A stretch of 39,320 bases of DNA from positions 1 to 39,320 of the forward strand of contig JACMPQ010000007.1 of assembly GCA_014377425.1 (NCBI GenBank), read 5' to 3'. The number at the start of each line of letters is the position of its first letter. Positions within the stretch are counted from its first letter, which is position 1. This DNA is from Microbacteriaceae bacterium. Its GTDB lineage: Bacteria > Actinomycetota > Actinomycetes > Actinomycetales > Microbacteriaceae. The notes under the pieces were generated by a model. It had not been told where the DNA came from and did no database searches. It saw only the letters and a program-made list of their open reading frames with translations. Position numbers and translations under genes: made by a program. This document shows positions 32,672 to 39,320 of the stretch, piece by piece.

Positions 32672-33079
32672 TTACCCGCGTCCGGCCCATCCGTGTCGAC
32701 GCCAGAGGCCTTCTTCGTGGCTGAGGTGTATTTTGTCGTGGCTTGGTTTTGGGTCGTGGACGGGTGATTTGTTTAGTGGCATATCCATCTATTGGGCTTT
32801 CTGTCGCTGTAGTCGTTTCTGAGAGCATTTCGTGGGCTCGGCGGATCGGGTTTCGTGCATGGTGAAAAACCATTCCGCTGCTCTCTTCATATCCGCTCGG
32901 GGCTTGTCGCGGCGGTTGCGCAGGAGATGACGGATCCCGTTGTCGATGCCTCCCTATAGTGGAGAGGTCGTTCGGGCGTTGCTGTGTTCGACGAAGGTGA
33001 ACAAGGTGCCGCCGCGGCTGATGCGGGACAAAGACGACCAGGATTTGCGGAGCCGGTCATGGGTGAACTACGAGGTCTA
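32672..33079 (-). pseudogene. Decayed transposase C-terminus (IS1249/IS256-like)
   Basis: Reading the minus strand in one frame gives HDRLRKSWSSLSRISRGG, TLFTFVEHSNARTTSPL, stop, GGIDNGIRHLLRNRRDKP, DMKRAAEWFFTMHETRS, another stop, then LSHEEGLWRRHGWAGRG and the natural stop. This matches the end of an actinobacterial transposase that I recall as SPLEGGINNGIRHLLR...EEGLW-x-RTGWAGR. In-frame stops lie at 32954-32956 (probably GAG to TAG at SPLEGG) and 32789-32791. The N-terminal two-thirds and clear insertion-sequence ends are gone. The transposase identity is fairly sure; the exact IS family is not. Confidence 0.65.
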
Positions 33080-33084
33080 ATTTG

Positions 33085-33148
33085 ACGCCGATATTTTGGT
33101 CAGTGGACTCCCGTAACGTGAGGTAATATCTGGAATACAAATCGGCGT
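33085..33148. repeat. Spaced 8-bp inverted repeat
   Basis: ACGCCGAT (33085-33092) and ATCGGCGT (33141-33148) face each other across 48 bp next to the transposase remnant. CGTAACGT also occurs twice here, near 33112 and 33146. It may be a relic of an element end or an operator for the YHYH gene. Confidence 0.4.
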
Positions 33149-33245
33149 AACGTAATAATTCACACTTCACGCGGTGGCGCGATGTGACTCCCTTCAAACA
33201 GATTTTGATGTGCTCGTTTCGCAAGGTCCATTACCGATGTTGACG

Positions 33246-33275
33246 AGTTAGCGGTTTTTAAGTTAGCGGCTTTTA
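33246..33275. repeat. Two 15-bp tandem units before the YHYH gene
   Basis: AGTTAGCGGTTTTTA is followed directly by AGTTAGCGGCTTTTA, with one mismatch. The position, 55-85 bp before the gene, suits a regulator-binding site. No promoter hexamers are certain. Confidence 0.6.
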
Positions 33276-33301
33276 ACAGTCGTTACTGCGTTCAATTCAA
33301 G

Positions 33302-34324
33302 TTGATCTGTGGGTCCGGTTTTTTATTTTACGAAGGAATCATCGTCCGAAGAATCATTAGTCCCGGTCGCGCCGTCATTGTCGTTATTGCCCTGTCTCTC
33401 GCTGGATGCTCAGCGGTAACGTCTCAGTCGCCGGTTAAGCCATCGAGTACGGCATCGGCCTCCGCAAACGTCACTTCAGACCCTGGGTCAATAGGCGTAA
33501 ACCAGTGGAAAAAACCGGGAAGCGTCGTTGTCACAGCTCTTCCGCTGGGCGACGGGAAAGCATCAACTCAGAGTTCCGCTGTCGGGTCGCTTTATTCGTG
33601 CCGGGCAGGCGATGCGAGCATCGGTGGCTCGAATGTAGATGGGCCATGGATTCACGGCACCACCTGGGATTCCACAACGAAATTAGTTGTTACGGGCGCA
33701 CATACCTGGCCAACAGCTAAATTTAATGTCCAGGTCAGTGGCACGAACCGGGTCTTTACGACAAATAATCTGCCAACAGGTGAGAAGACGGGAACCTTCC
33801 CTATTCCGTCTAGTGATCCGGTGTACAAATATGACGCGAACCCGAATACCATCGGCTCGTCAATTACTCGGACGGTGACAGTGCCGATTGCGCCTTCTCC
33901 GAGTTCAACCCCGGGTTGTCTGGATGGAGGAGCCATCGGCGTGCTTCTGAACGGGGTATTCCTTTACAACGCGTTGGACGGACCCGGACGGGATGCGGTG
34001 GCACACGAGGCTCAAGACCTCTGCCAAGGTCATCCGGAACGTTCCGGTGAATACCATTACCACGAGATACCGACCTGTCTGCGGGATAACGCTGTGGCAA
34101 CATCAACCATTGTGGGATGGGCTAACGACGGGTATCCGATCGTCGTAGAGCGAGACGCTGACGGAAATTTACCGAACAATAACGACTTGGATTCCTGTCA
34201 CGGGCGAACAAGTGCGATCAACCTGGACGGAGTGGTCAAAACGACCTTCCACTATTCAGCGACCCTCGAATTTCCGTACACTATTGGATGTTTCCACGGC
34301 ACCGTCACGAAATCGGGAAAATAA
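33302..34324 (+). CDS. YHYH-domain lipoprotein
   Basis: Up to 340 residues. A membrane segment ends in the lipobox LSLAGC (Cys36 of the longest frame), then a Ser/Thr/Ala-rich linker and a YHYH domain with GVLLNGVFLYNALDGPGRD, EAQDLCQGHPERSGEYHYHE, STIVGWANDGYPIV and FPYTIGCFHG. It should be an outer-surface lipoprotein. The domain function is unknown; metal binding is guessed from its His and Cys. The only standard start is a TTG at 33302 with no ribosome-binding site. A good GAAGGA at 33332-33337 is followed by ATC/GTC codons instead (33341/33344), so the true start is unclear. The DNA is richer in A/T than the core regions, suggesting transfer. Confidence 0.82.
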   Translation: MICGSGFLFYEGIIVRRIISPGRAVIVVIALSLAGCSAVTSQSPVKPSSTASASANVTSDPGSIGVNQWKKPGSVVVTALPLGDGKASTQSSAVGSLYSCRAGDASIGGSNVDGPWIHGTTWDSTTKLVVTGAHTWPTAKFNVQVSGTNRVFTTNNLPTGEKTGTFPIPSSDPVYKYDANPNTIGSSITRTVTVPIAPSPSSTPGCLDGGAIGVLLNGVFLYNALDGPGRDAVAHEAQDLCQGHPERSGEYHYHEIPTCLRDNAVATSTIVGWANDGYPIVVERDADGNLPNNNDLDSCHGRTSAINLDGVVKTTFHYSATLEFPYTIGCFHGTVTKSGK

Positions 34325-34947
34325 CACACCCACACCCACACCCACACCTATTCCAGAAGGGCCGCGCTTCGCAGGTATTGTCTCGGTACTTGTCGCAGAT
34401 CCACTGCCCCTTCTGAATTCGGATAAGAATGTGGTGGAGCGGAAGTGCGAGCATCACCGCTGTGACATCCGGAAACATGGGGAATCTCAACCCACGTTGA
34501 TGCCGCGGTTCAGTGTTGCCAGATTCACAACAATCACGACCACGAGGATGATGATCCCGGAGATCGGTACCCGCGGTAGATGCATCGTTCTGCTTCTGCG
34601 ATGTCTCGGTCACTGCGGAGTACGCGCCCGGGATTTGTCACGGAGAATGACACCAGAGTAAGGATGCACGGCTACCAGCAAAAGCGCCGGCATCGCGGAA
34701 TTCGCACCGCTAGGTTGCTTGGCGTGAGTAGATGCCCTCTTCGCGGATATACGCGCGGACCTCGGGACTGAGCTCCACGTCTTAGTAATCCGCGAAAGGG
34801 TCACTCTTCTAGGTCGGGGTTGGGTTTCTCTGGGCTTCGGGCCGCCGGCACCCGGGCCTACGTTGGTATCAGTCCTAGGTCAATCGTCGCGAAGAACCGA
34901 CAGGGATGAACCAGACAGAGACGAGGTGTCCCTGGGTCTGACTTACA
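34325..34947. other. 623-bp stretch without an intact gene; decayed coding traces
   Basis: It begins with a short CACCCA tandem repeat (34326-34347). On the minus strand there are traces of coding: ELSPEVRAYIREEGIYSRQ near 34715-34775, bounded by stops, and a hydrophobic SGIIILVVVIVVNLATLN near 34505-34560 that would need a frame shift to join PDVTAVMLALPLHHILI. I cannot assign these to a family. No intact gene, RNA gene or clear terminator was seen. Confidence 0.4.
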
Positions 34948-35610
34948 TCAGACGGTGGACTTACTCAAAGGTACTGGCCTCACTGAACCCTGGTCTGTCG
35001 AGGAATGGGGGAAAAGGTGCAGTCGGCTGAATAGCCAGATGAGTGCGGCAAACACGACAGCGGCGACAGCGATGGACAGGGCGTAGATGGCGACGACACC
35101 GTAACCTTGAGAAGGGTTGAGGAAGGGGTAGGGCACCCATCCGTCGCTTGCACCGCGGATGAGGACGACGATGATCCAGAGGACCGGGTAAATCAGTGCG
35201 ACCCAAAGTTTGTTCCACGGGAGCGAAGTGCGGTCGCTGAAAATCACCCAATCCAGGGCCGCGTAAAGGGGCAAGACCACGTGCAGCACTGAATTGGCCC
35301 AGACGAGCGTTACGCCTCCTTCTTGCCCAGCCAAGAGGAGATTGTAGACGACGCCGGTAATCACTATGTACGTTGTGACGCAGCCACGGACCAGCATCAA
35401 CGAGTGAGATTGTTGCTTCCCAGAAAAGGAAACCAGAGCAGCGACCAAAAGCACGACGACTAAAAATATGTTGCTCTGCATGGTGAAAAACCCGAAGAAG
35501 TTGAACGGGTTGATGGTGGCGCGGGTGGCGGTGTCGAAGAACGTTGACACAATCGCGGTTAGACCCAGCAGCGCGAAAGCTGTGCGTAGCGCCGGTATAA
35601 AAAGTTTCAC
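34948..35610 (-). CDS. Pr6Pr family membrane protein
   Basis: 220 residues with six membrane segments and the family strings NPFNFFGFFTMQSNIF near the start, YIVITGVVYNLLL, NSVLHVVLPLYAALDW and GWVPYPFLNPSQGYG. These match the Pr6Pr/FAR-17a-AIG1-like bacterial membrane proteins, whose function is unknown. The GTG start at 35610 has AAAGG 6 nt upstream. It stands alone between a decayed stretch and the MarR gene. The 215 bp upstream hold A/T-rich promoter-like sequence (TATAAG on the minus strand near 35680) and nothing else I can name. Confidence 0.85.
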   Translation of the reverse strand: MKLFIPALRTAFALLGLTAIVSTFFDTATRATINPFNFFGFFTMQSNIFLVVVLLVAALVSFSGKQQSHSLMLVRGCVTTYIVITGVVYNLLLAGQEGGVTLVWANSVLHVVLPLYAALDWVIFSDRTSLPWNKLWVALIYPVLWIIVVLIRGASDGWVPYPFLNPSQGYGVVAIYALSIAVAAVVFAALIWLFSRLHLFPHSSTDQGSVRPVPLSKSTV

Positions 35611-35825
35611 GGATGGCCTTTGATTGAGGGGTGAGTGTCATGAAGTCGACCGATCGCCTGAATCATAAGGTCGTCATCTTATAACTTGGCTGATTTTGAC
35701 CGGTCGAGAATCCTCCGAAATGGCTTCAAACGAATCAACCCCCGGGCCATCACTGTGTGGTCGAAGCCGGGAGGAGACACGCCCGAAGGGGTGCGCCCCG
35801 TTTATCGGGTGCCGGACTGACCGGG

Positions 35826-36299
35826 CTACCAGCGTCGGGCGGAGGAGGCGGCGATGATCGTGAGAAGCGCGTCACGTATCGCGTCCGCGTTTTTGAGCTC
35901 GGGAAAGAGGTCGGCCTCAAGGGTGCGGGACTTCTCCCAGACGGCTGTGCCGGCATCCGTTCTGAGCACGCAGTGTCGACGGGCGTCGAGCTCGTCTCGG
36001 GTGCGCACGATGTAGCCCTCGCGCTCGAGTCGTTCGAGGGTGCGGGACATGGTCTGCGTTTGTACGCGGGCGGCATGGGCGAGTTCGGTCTGGTTAAGTG
36101 GCCCCGAGCCGAGCAGATGCAGCGCGATCATCCCGGCGTGGGTGAGTCCCATCTGTTCCAACGCCTGCACCCAGGTATGTTCGGCCAGCCGCGCGGCGGT
36201 TGAGAGCAGGCGTCCGGTCGGCCAGGAGGCCATGGACTCCTGCAGCGGCGACAGCCTTGGTTCCCGCTTTGCTGTGGGTTCCAGATCAGGTGTGGTCAT
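35826..36299 (-). CDS. MarR family transcriptional regulator
   Basis: 157 residues. A winged helix-turn-helix covers about residues 50-120: LTHAGMIALHLLGSGPLNQTELA, then the recognition helix QTQTMSRTLERLEREGYIVR and the wing DELDARRHCVLRTDAG. Flanking helices would form the dimer. MarR repressors usually control a divergent drug or stress gene and release DNA when a small phenolic ligand binds. Here the divergent operon encodes a TspO-like protein and an MFS exporter, and a palindrome lies between them. TAGGTT sits 6 nt before the ATG, suggesting a leaderless message. Confidence 0.9.
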   Translation of the reverse strand: MTTPDLEPTAKREPRLSPLQESMASWPTGRLLSTAARLAEHTWVQALEQMGLTHAGMIALHLLGSGPLNQTELAHAARVQTQTMSRTLERLEREGYIVRTRDELDARRHCVLRTDAGTAVWEKSRTLEADLFPELKNADAIRDALLTIIAASSARRW

Positions 36300-36305
36300 G
36301 CTTCA

Positions 36306-36311
36306 AACCTA
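36306..36311 (-). promoter_or_regulatory. -10 hexamer of a likely leaderless marR promoter
   Basis: TAGGTT on the minus strand ends 6 nt before the MarR ATG at 36299. Confidence 0.45.
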
Positions 36312-36323
36312 ATGCTAGCGTCA

Positions 36324-36345
36324 ACTAATCAGCTAGCTGACTAAT
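36324..36345. promoter_or_regulatory. Probable MarR operator palindrome
   Basis: A perfect 12-bp palindrome TCAGCTAGCTGA (36329-36340) is flanked by ACTAA and CTAAT, giving a 22-bp imperfect dyad. It fills the gap between the divergent MarR and TspO-like genes and is the right size for a MarR dimer, so it probably gives autoregulation plus repression of the transporter operon. Confidence 0.6.
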
Positions 36346-36356
36346 TGGAGCTTGAG

Positions 36357-37166
36357 ATGAAAAAGAGCAGCGATCGTCTGCGCCAGACCGTGGTGCTGGT
36401 CAGTGCAATTCTGGCCATCGTGGGATCGTTCATCGGTTCGGGTGCCGGTGGCGGAACTCCGATCCAGAACGCGTCGGGCGGGGCATTGGCTGCCGACGCG
36501 ACCCTGATCGCCCCAGGCGGCCCGGCTTTTGGGATCTGGACGCCGATTTATCTCGGCCTCATCGCCTACGCCGTTTGGCAGTTCCTGCCGGCGCAGACAG
36601 CGGACGCCCGGCAGCGCACCCTCGGTTACCCGATCGCTGCCTCGCTGGTCCTGAACGCGGCCTGGATTCTCAGTATCCAGTTCGACCTGCTCGCCCTCAG
36701 TGTCCCCGTGATCGTGCTCCTTCTGGCTGTGCTCATCTGGGCGTTCCAGCTCACCCGCGCCTCACGGCCAAAGAGTCTGGTCGAGACGATCGTCACCGAT
36801 GGAACGATCGGCCTATATTTAGGCTGGGTCAGCATCGCCACCGTGGCGAACGTAACCGCCGTGCTCGTCGCTGCCGGCTTTAGCGGCTTCGGTATCAACG
36901 CGGACGCTTGGGCGGTCGGGGTGATTGCGGTGGCCGGTCTAGTCGGCGTGCTGATCTCCCTCTCCGGGCGTGGCCGGCTCGCCCCCACCGCGTCCCTCTG
37001 CTGGGGACTCGCCTGGGTCGCCGTCGCCCGCCTCACTGGCACCCTTCCCTCCGCCCCGGCCGCGATCGCGGCCCTCGTCGCGGCGGCCGTCATTCTCGCT
37101 GTAACCGTCATCGTTCGCACTCGAATCTCCTCGTCCACATCAACCCGTGGATTGGCAACCGCATGA
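36357..37166 (+). CDS. TspO/MBR-like multi-pass membrane protein
   Basis: 269 residues with about eight membrane segments. GGPAFGIWTPIYLGLIAYAVWQFLP and LVLNAAWI recall the Trp/Pro-rich core of TspO/MBR (tryptophan-rich sensory) proteins, but the chain is longer than the usual 150-170 residues. TspO proteins bind tetrapyrroles and sterols; no ligand can be inferred here. GGAG at 36347-36350 lies 6 nt before the ATG. Its stop overlaps the MFS start (ATGA), so the two are translationally coupled and under the same MarR-type control. Confidence 0.7.
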   Translation: MKKSSDRLRQTVVLVSAILAIVGSFIGSGAGGGTPIQNASGGALAADATLIAPGGPAFGIWTPIYLGLIAYAVWQFLPAQTADARQRTLGYPIAASLVLNAAWILSIQFDLLALSVPVIVLLLAVLIWAFQLTRASRPKSLVETIVTDGTIGLYLGWVSIATVANVTAVLVAAGFSGFGINADAWAVGVIAVAGLVGVLISLSGRGRLAPTASLCWGLAWVAVARLTGTLPSAPAAIAALVAAAVILAVTVIVRTRISSSTSTRGLATA

Positions 37167-38830
37167 GCAGCATCGCCCCCATCGCCCCGACTGCCCTCTC
37201 GGCCCGCCGCCGCTGGGCTGGACTCGTCTTCATCAGCGTCGCGGTTGCCCTGATCATCGTCGATTCCACGATTATCAATGTTGCTATTCCTTCGATCATT
37301 GTCGACCTGGGTATCACGTCGACCCAGGTTCAGTGGGTGCAGGAGAGCTACACGCTCGTCTTCGCCGCACTTCTGCTCGTGTTCGGTACGCTCGCCGACC
37401 GCTTCGGGCGCCGCCGCATCCTGATGCTCGGCGTGATCGTCTTCGCCACGGCGTCGGTCTTCGCCGCGTTCTCCCCGTCGGGCGACCTGCTGATTCTGGC
37501 CCGGCTGATCCAGGGCGTCGGCGGTGCGATGGTGTTGCCGACGACCCTGTCGATCATCAACGCCACCTTCCGTGGTCGGGACCGCGGCATCGCGTTCGCG
37601 ATCTGGGGCTCGACCATCGGCGGTATGGTGGCCGTTGGCCCACTCCTTGGCGGCTGGCTCACCACCTATTTCTCCTGGCGCTGGGCATTCGGCATTAATG
37701 TGCCCCTCGGCATCATCATCATCACCGGCGTACTGATCTTCGTTGTCGAATCCCGGGATGCTGGGAAACCCCGCCGGATCGACGTGGTTGGCGCCATCCT
37801 GTCAGTCATCACCAGCGCCTCGCTCGTTTTCGGGTTGATCGAGGGCCGCACGTATGGCTGGGGGCTCACCAACAACGCCCCCACCGTTGGCGACTGGACC
37901 TGGCCGTACTCCGTGTCGATCATCCCGTTTGTGTTCCTGCTCACCATCATTTCTGGAATCACCTTCATCGCCTGGGGTCGCTATCGGCAGCGGGCTGGCC
38001 AAACCACTCTGCTGGCTTTCTCCCTGTTCGCGATCCCCTCGTTCCGCAACGGCAACATCGCCGCCATGATCGTGTCGCTCGGCGAGTTTGGCATCATCCT
38101 CTCGCTGCCGCTCTGGTTACAAAACGTGCTCGGCTACGACGCCCTTCAGACCGGTTTTGTGCTCCTCGCCCTCGCGCTGGGCTCGTTCGTGGCCAGCGGA
38201 CTGTTGGGCGCGTTCGGCAACAAAACCTCGCCGGAAACGATCGTGCGCGTGGGCATCCTTGCGGAGATCATCGGTGTCGCCGGGCTCGGTATCGTTATCA
38301 CCGCGGAAGCCACCTGGTTGGTGGTCGTGCCGTTTCTCTTCGTCTACGGAATCGGCGTCGGCCTGGCCACCGCTCAGCTCACCGGAGTAGTACTCAAGGA
38401 CGTCCCTGTTGCGCAGAGCGGTCAGGGCTCCGGCACCTCCAGCACCGCTCGGCAGATCGGAGCCGCACTCGGAATCGCGGTGCTCGGCACGGTGCTGTTC
38501 ACCGCGGTCGACGCATCGCTCGAGGCGAAGTTATCCTCCGTACCGGGCCTGCCTGCCCAGACTCGGACGCAAATCGTCGATGCGGTCGTGAGTAGTGCCG
38601 GTGCCGCGATCCCTGCTCTCGAGGCGCAAAACCCGGCTGTGGCGGACGCCGCGCGCGAGGCATTCAGCGACGCAACCCGGTACTCAGCCTTCGCCGCGGC
38701 CGGCTTCCTCGCACTCGGCTTCCTAGCGACGCTGCGGCTCTCCGGAACGGCGCCGCATCACGATCATCGCGAAGAGGACGCGGTCGACCAGAATGTCACC
38801 GCTGCCCAGACCTCGGGGGAGCTGGTCTAG
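37163..38830 (+). CDS. MFS multidrug transporter, DHA2 (14-helix) type
   Basis: 555 residues. Motif D1 appears in the first helix (VALIIVDSTIINVAIPSI), motif A in GTLADRFGRRRILMLG, motif B in LILARLIQGVGGAMVLP, and motif C near GGMVAVGPLLGGWLTTYFSWRW. Length and motifs fit the 14-helix DHA2 proton-drug antiporters (EmrB/QacA type). A His/Asp/Glu-rich cytosolic tail (PHHDHREEDAVDQ) ends the protein. Its ATG overlaps the preceding stop by 4 bp. The MarR neighbour suggests export of an inducing compound. The substrate is unknown. Confidence 0.93.
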   Translation: MSSIAPIAPTALSARRRWAGLVFISVAVALIIVDSTIINVAIPSIIVDLGITSTQVQWVQESYTLVFAALLLVFGTLADRFGRRRILMLGVIVFATASVFAAFSPSGDLLILARLIQGVGGAMVLPTTLSIINATFRGRDRGIAFAIWGSTIGGMVAVGPLLGGWLTTYFSWRWAFGINVPLGIIIITGVLIFVVESRDAGKPRRIDVVGAILSVITSASLVFGLIEGRTYGWGLTNNAPTVGDWTWPYSVSIIPFVFLLTIISGITFIAWGRYRQRAGQTTLLAFSLFAIPSFRNGNIAAMIVSLGEFGIILSLPLWLQNVLGYDALQTGFVLLALALGSFVASGLLGAFGNKTSPETIVRVGILAEIIGVAGLGIVITAEATWLVVVPFLFVYGIGVGLATAQLTGVVLKDVPVAQSGQGSGTSSTARQIGAALGIAVLGTVLFTAVDASLEAKLSSVPGLPAQTRTQIVDAVVSSAGAAIPALEAQNPAVADAAREAFSDATRYSAFAAAGFLALGFLATLRLSGTAPHHDHREEDAVDQNVTAAQTSGELV

Positions 38831-38894
38831 GGCGTCGCACCTCCCACTGTCGTGTTGTCTCACTTTTAAGGCTGTCGGCGTCTCAAGGCCGGAT

Positions 38895-39320
38895 TCATCC
38901 CCGAGCGCCCGGGCCCACCCCACCGACGCTCACGGCGCCACCGCTCCCGCAACCGCAACTCTCGCCCAGGATGAGCCGCGAGGGCAGCATCTCGTGCGTT
39001 TCCTCGCCGCCCGGGTGTTCCAAGCGGTTCATCACGATGCCAATAGCTCGGGTCGCCAAATCGGCGATGGGAACATCAATGCTCGTGACTCCGGTGAAGC
39101 GTGGTCCAATGAGGTGGCTGGCCGCGTAGGAGACCAGCGCAACGTCACCGGGAACACTGAGCCCTCGTTCGGTGAGGGCCGCAATGACACCGCGTGCCTG
39201 CATTTCGCTAATTACCAAAATGGCCGTCGGATGCCCCTGATCCAGCAATTGCATCGTGGCGCGGTATCCACTGTCCTCGGTGAGTTCTTCTGGCAGTGAC
39301 AGCAGGGAGTTGTCGAGGGG
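38895..39320 (-). CDS. LacI family regulator, C-terminal part (runs off the window)
   Basis: The frame stays open to the right edge, so only the last 141 residues are seen; the start and DNA-binding domain lie outside. The visible part is the second lobe of a periplasmic-binding-protein-like effector domain: GYRATMQLLDQGHPTAILVISE, ARGVIAALTERGLSVPGDVALVSY, TSIDVPIADLATRAIGIVMNRL and LPSRLILGESCG. These are typical LacI/GalR sequences (the usual phrase is VPxDVALVGFD; Asp is replaced here by Ala in SYAAS). A Gly-rich end follows. The target is unknown; it is convergent with the MFS gene. Confidence 0.88.
   Translation of the reverse strand, partial: PLDNSLLSLPEELTEDSGYRATMQLLDQGHPTAILVISEMQARGVIAALTERGLSVPGDVALVSYAASHLIGPRFTGVTSIDVPIADLATRAIGIVMNRLEHPGGEETHEMLPSRLILGESCGCGSGGAVSVGGVGPGARG

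Noticed and set aside
32568-32873. 101-residue minus-strand frame (MVFHHARNPIRR...)
   Set aside because: It is the wrong frame of the transposase relic; the relic reads correctly in another frame (EWFFTMHE, EEGLWRRHGWAGR).

Overview
The window is high-GC DNA with short intergenic gaps and frequent GTG/TTG starts. The gene families (TatB, DUF3117, DUF3107, the MiaE-like ferritin fold, AdnA/AdnB, a DUF2342-type metallopeptidase, PDZ-Lon, UPF0182) indicate an actinobacterium, most likely of the Microbacteriaceae. That assignment rests on protein-family recognition; no search was run.

Region 1 (1-12000) is housekeeping. It holds DUF3117, an O-methyltransferase, tatB, mrp, DUF1003, a soluble MgtE-N/CBS protein, a GSP17M-like membrane protein, pepP, an endonuclease/exonuclease/phosphatase-fold protein, a PHP phosphoesterase, a DEAD-box RNA helicase, a MiaE-like ferritin-fold protein, a small membrane protein and DUF3107. 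Region 2 (12083-18479) is adnA-adnB, encoding the two motor-nuclease subunits of the actinobacterial end-resection machine. Region 3 (18600-23000) carries a RutE-like nitroreductase, a 14-bp minisatellite, a large secreted cell-wall-binding/beta-helix protein and a degenerate phosphotransferase. Region 4 (23094-32259) is nudC-uvrD2, an orphan cyclodehydratase-like protein, a zinc metallopeptidase, a PDZ-Lon protease and a UPF0182 protein. From memory, regions 1, 2 and 4 resemble two Mycobacterium tuberculosis neighbourhoods (around Rv1211-Rv1234 and Rv3193c-Rv3211) brought together.

Region 5 (32424-35610) starts at an initiator tRNA-Met gene and looks accessory. It is gene-poor and visibly richer in A/T, with a decayed transposase, a YHYH lipoprotein, an unassignable decayed stretch and a Pr6Pr-family membrane protein. 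Region 6 (35826-39320) is a MarR regulator divergent from a TspO-like/MFS-transporter operon, then a LacI-type regulator cut by the window edge.

Three things stand out. Nine genes share a TANNNT hexamer placed 6 or 7 nt before an ATG/GTG start, as expected for leaderless mRNAs. Two conserved enzymes have lost hallmark residues: the NudC zinc ribbon has no cysteines, and the phosphotransferase lacks its catalytic Asp. An orphan cyclodehydratase-like protein sits tail-to-tail with uvrD2, with a 140-bp overlap of the two coding ends.
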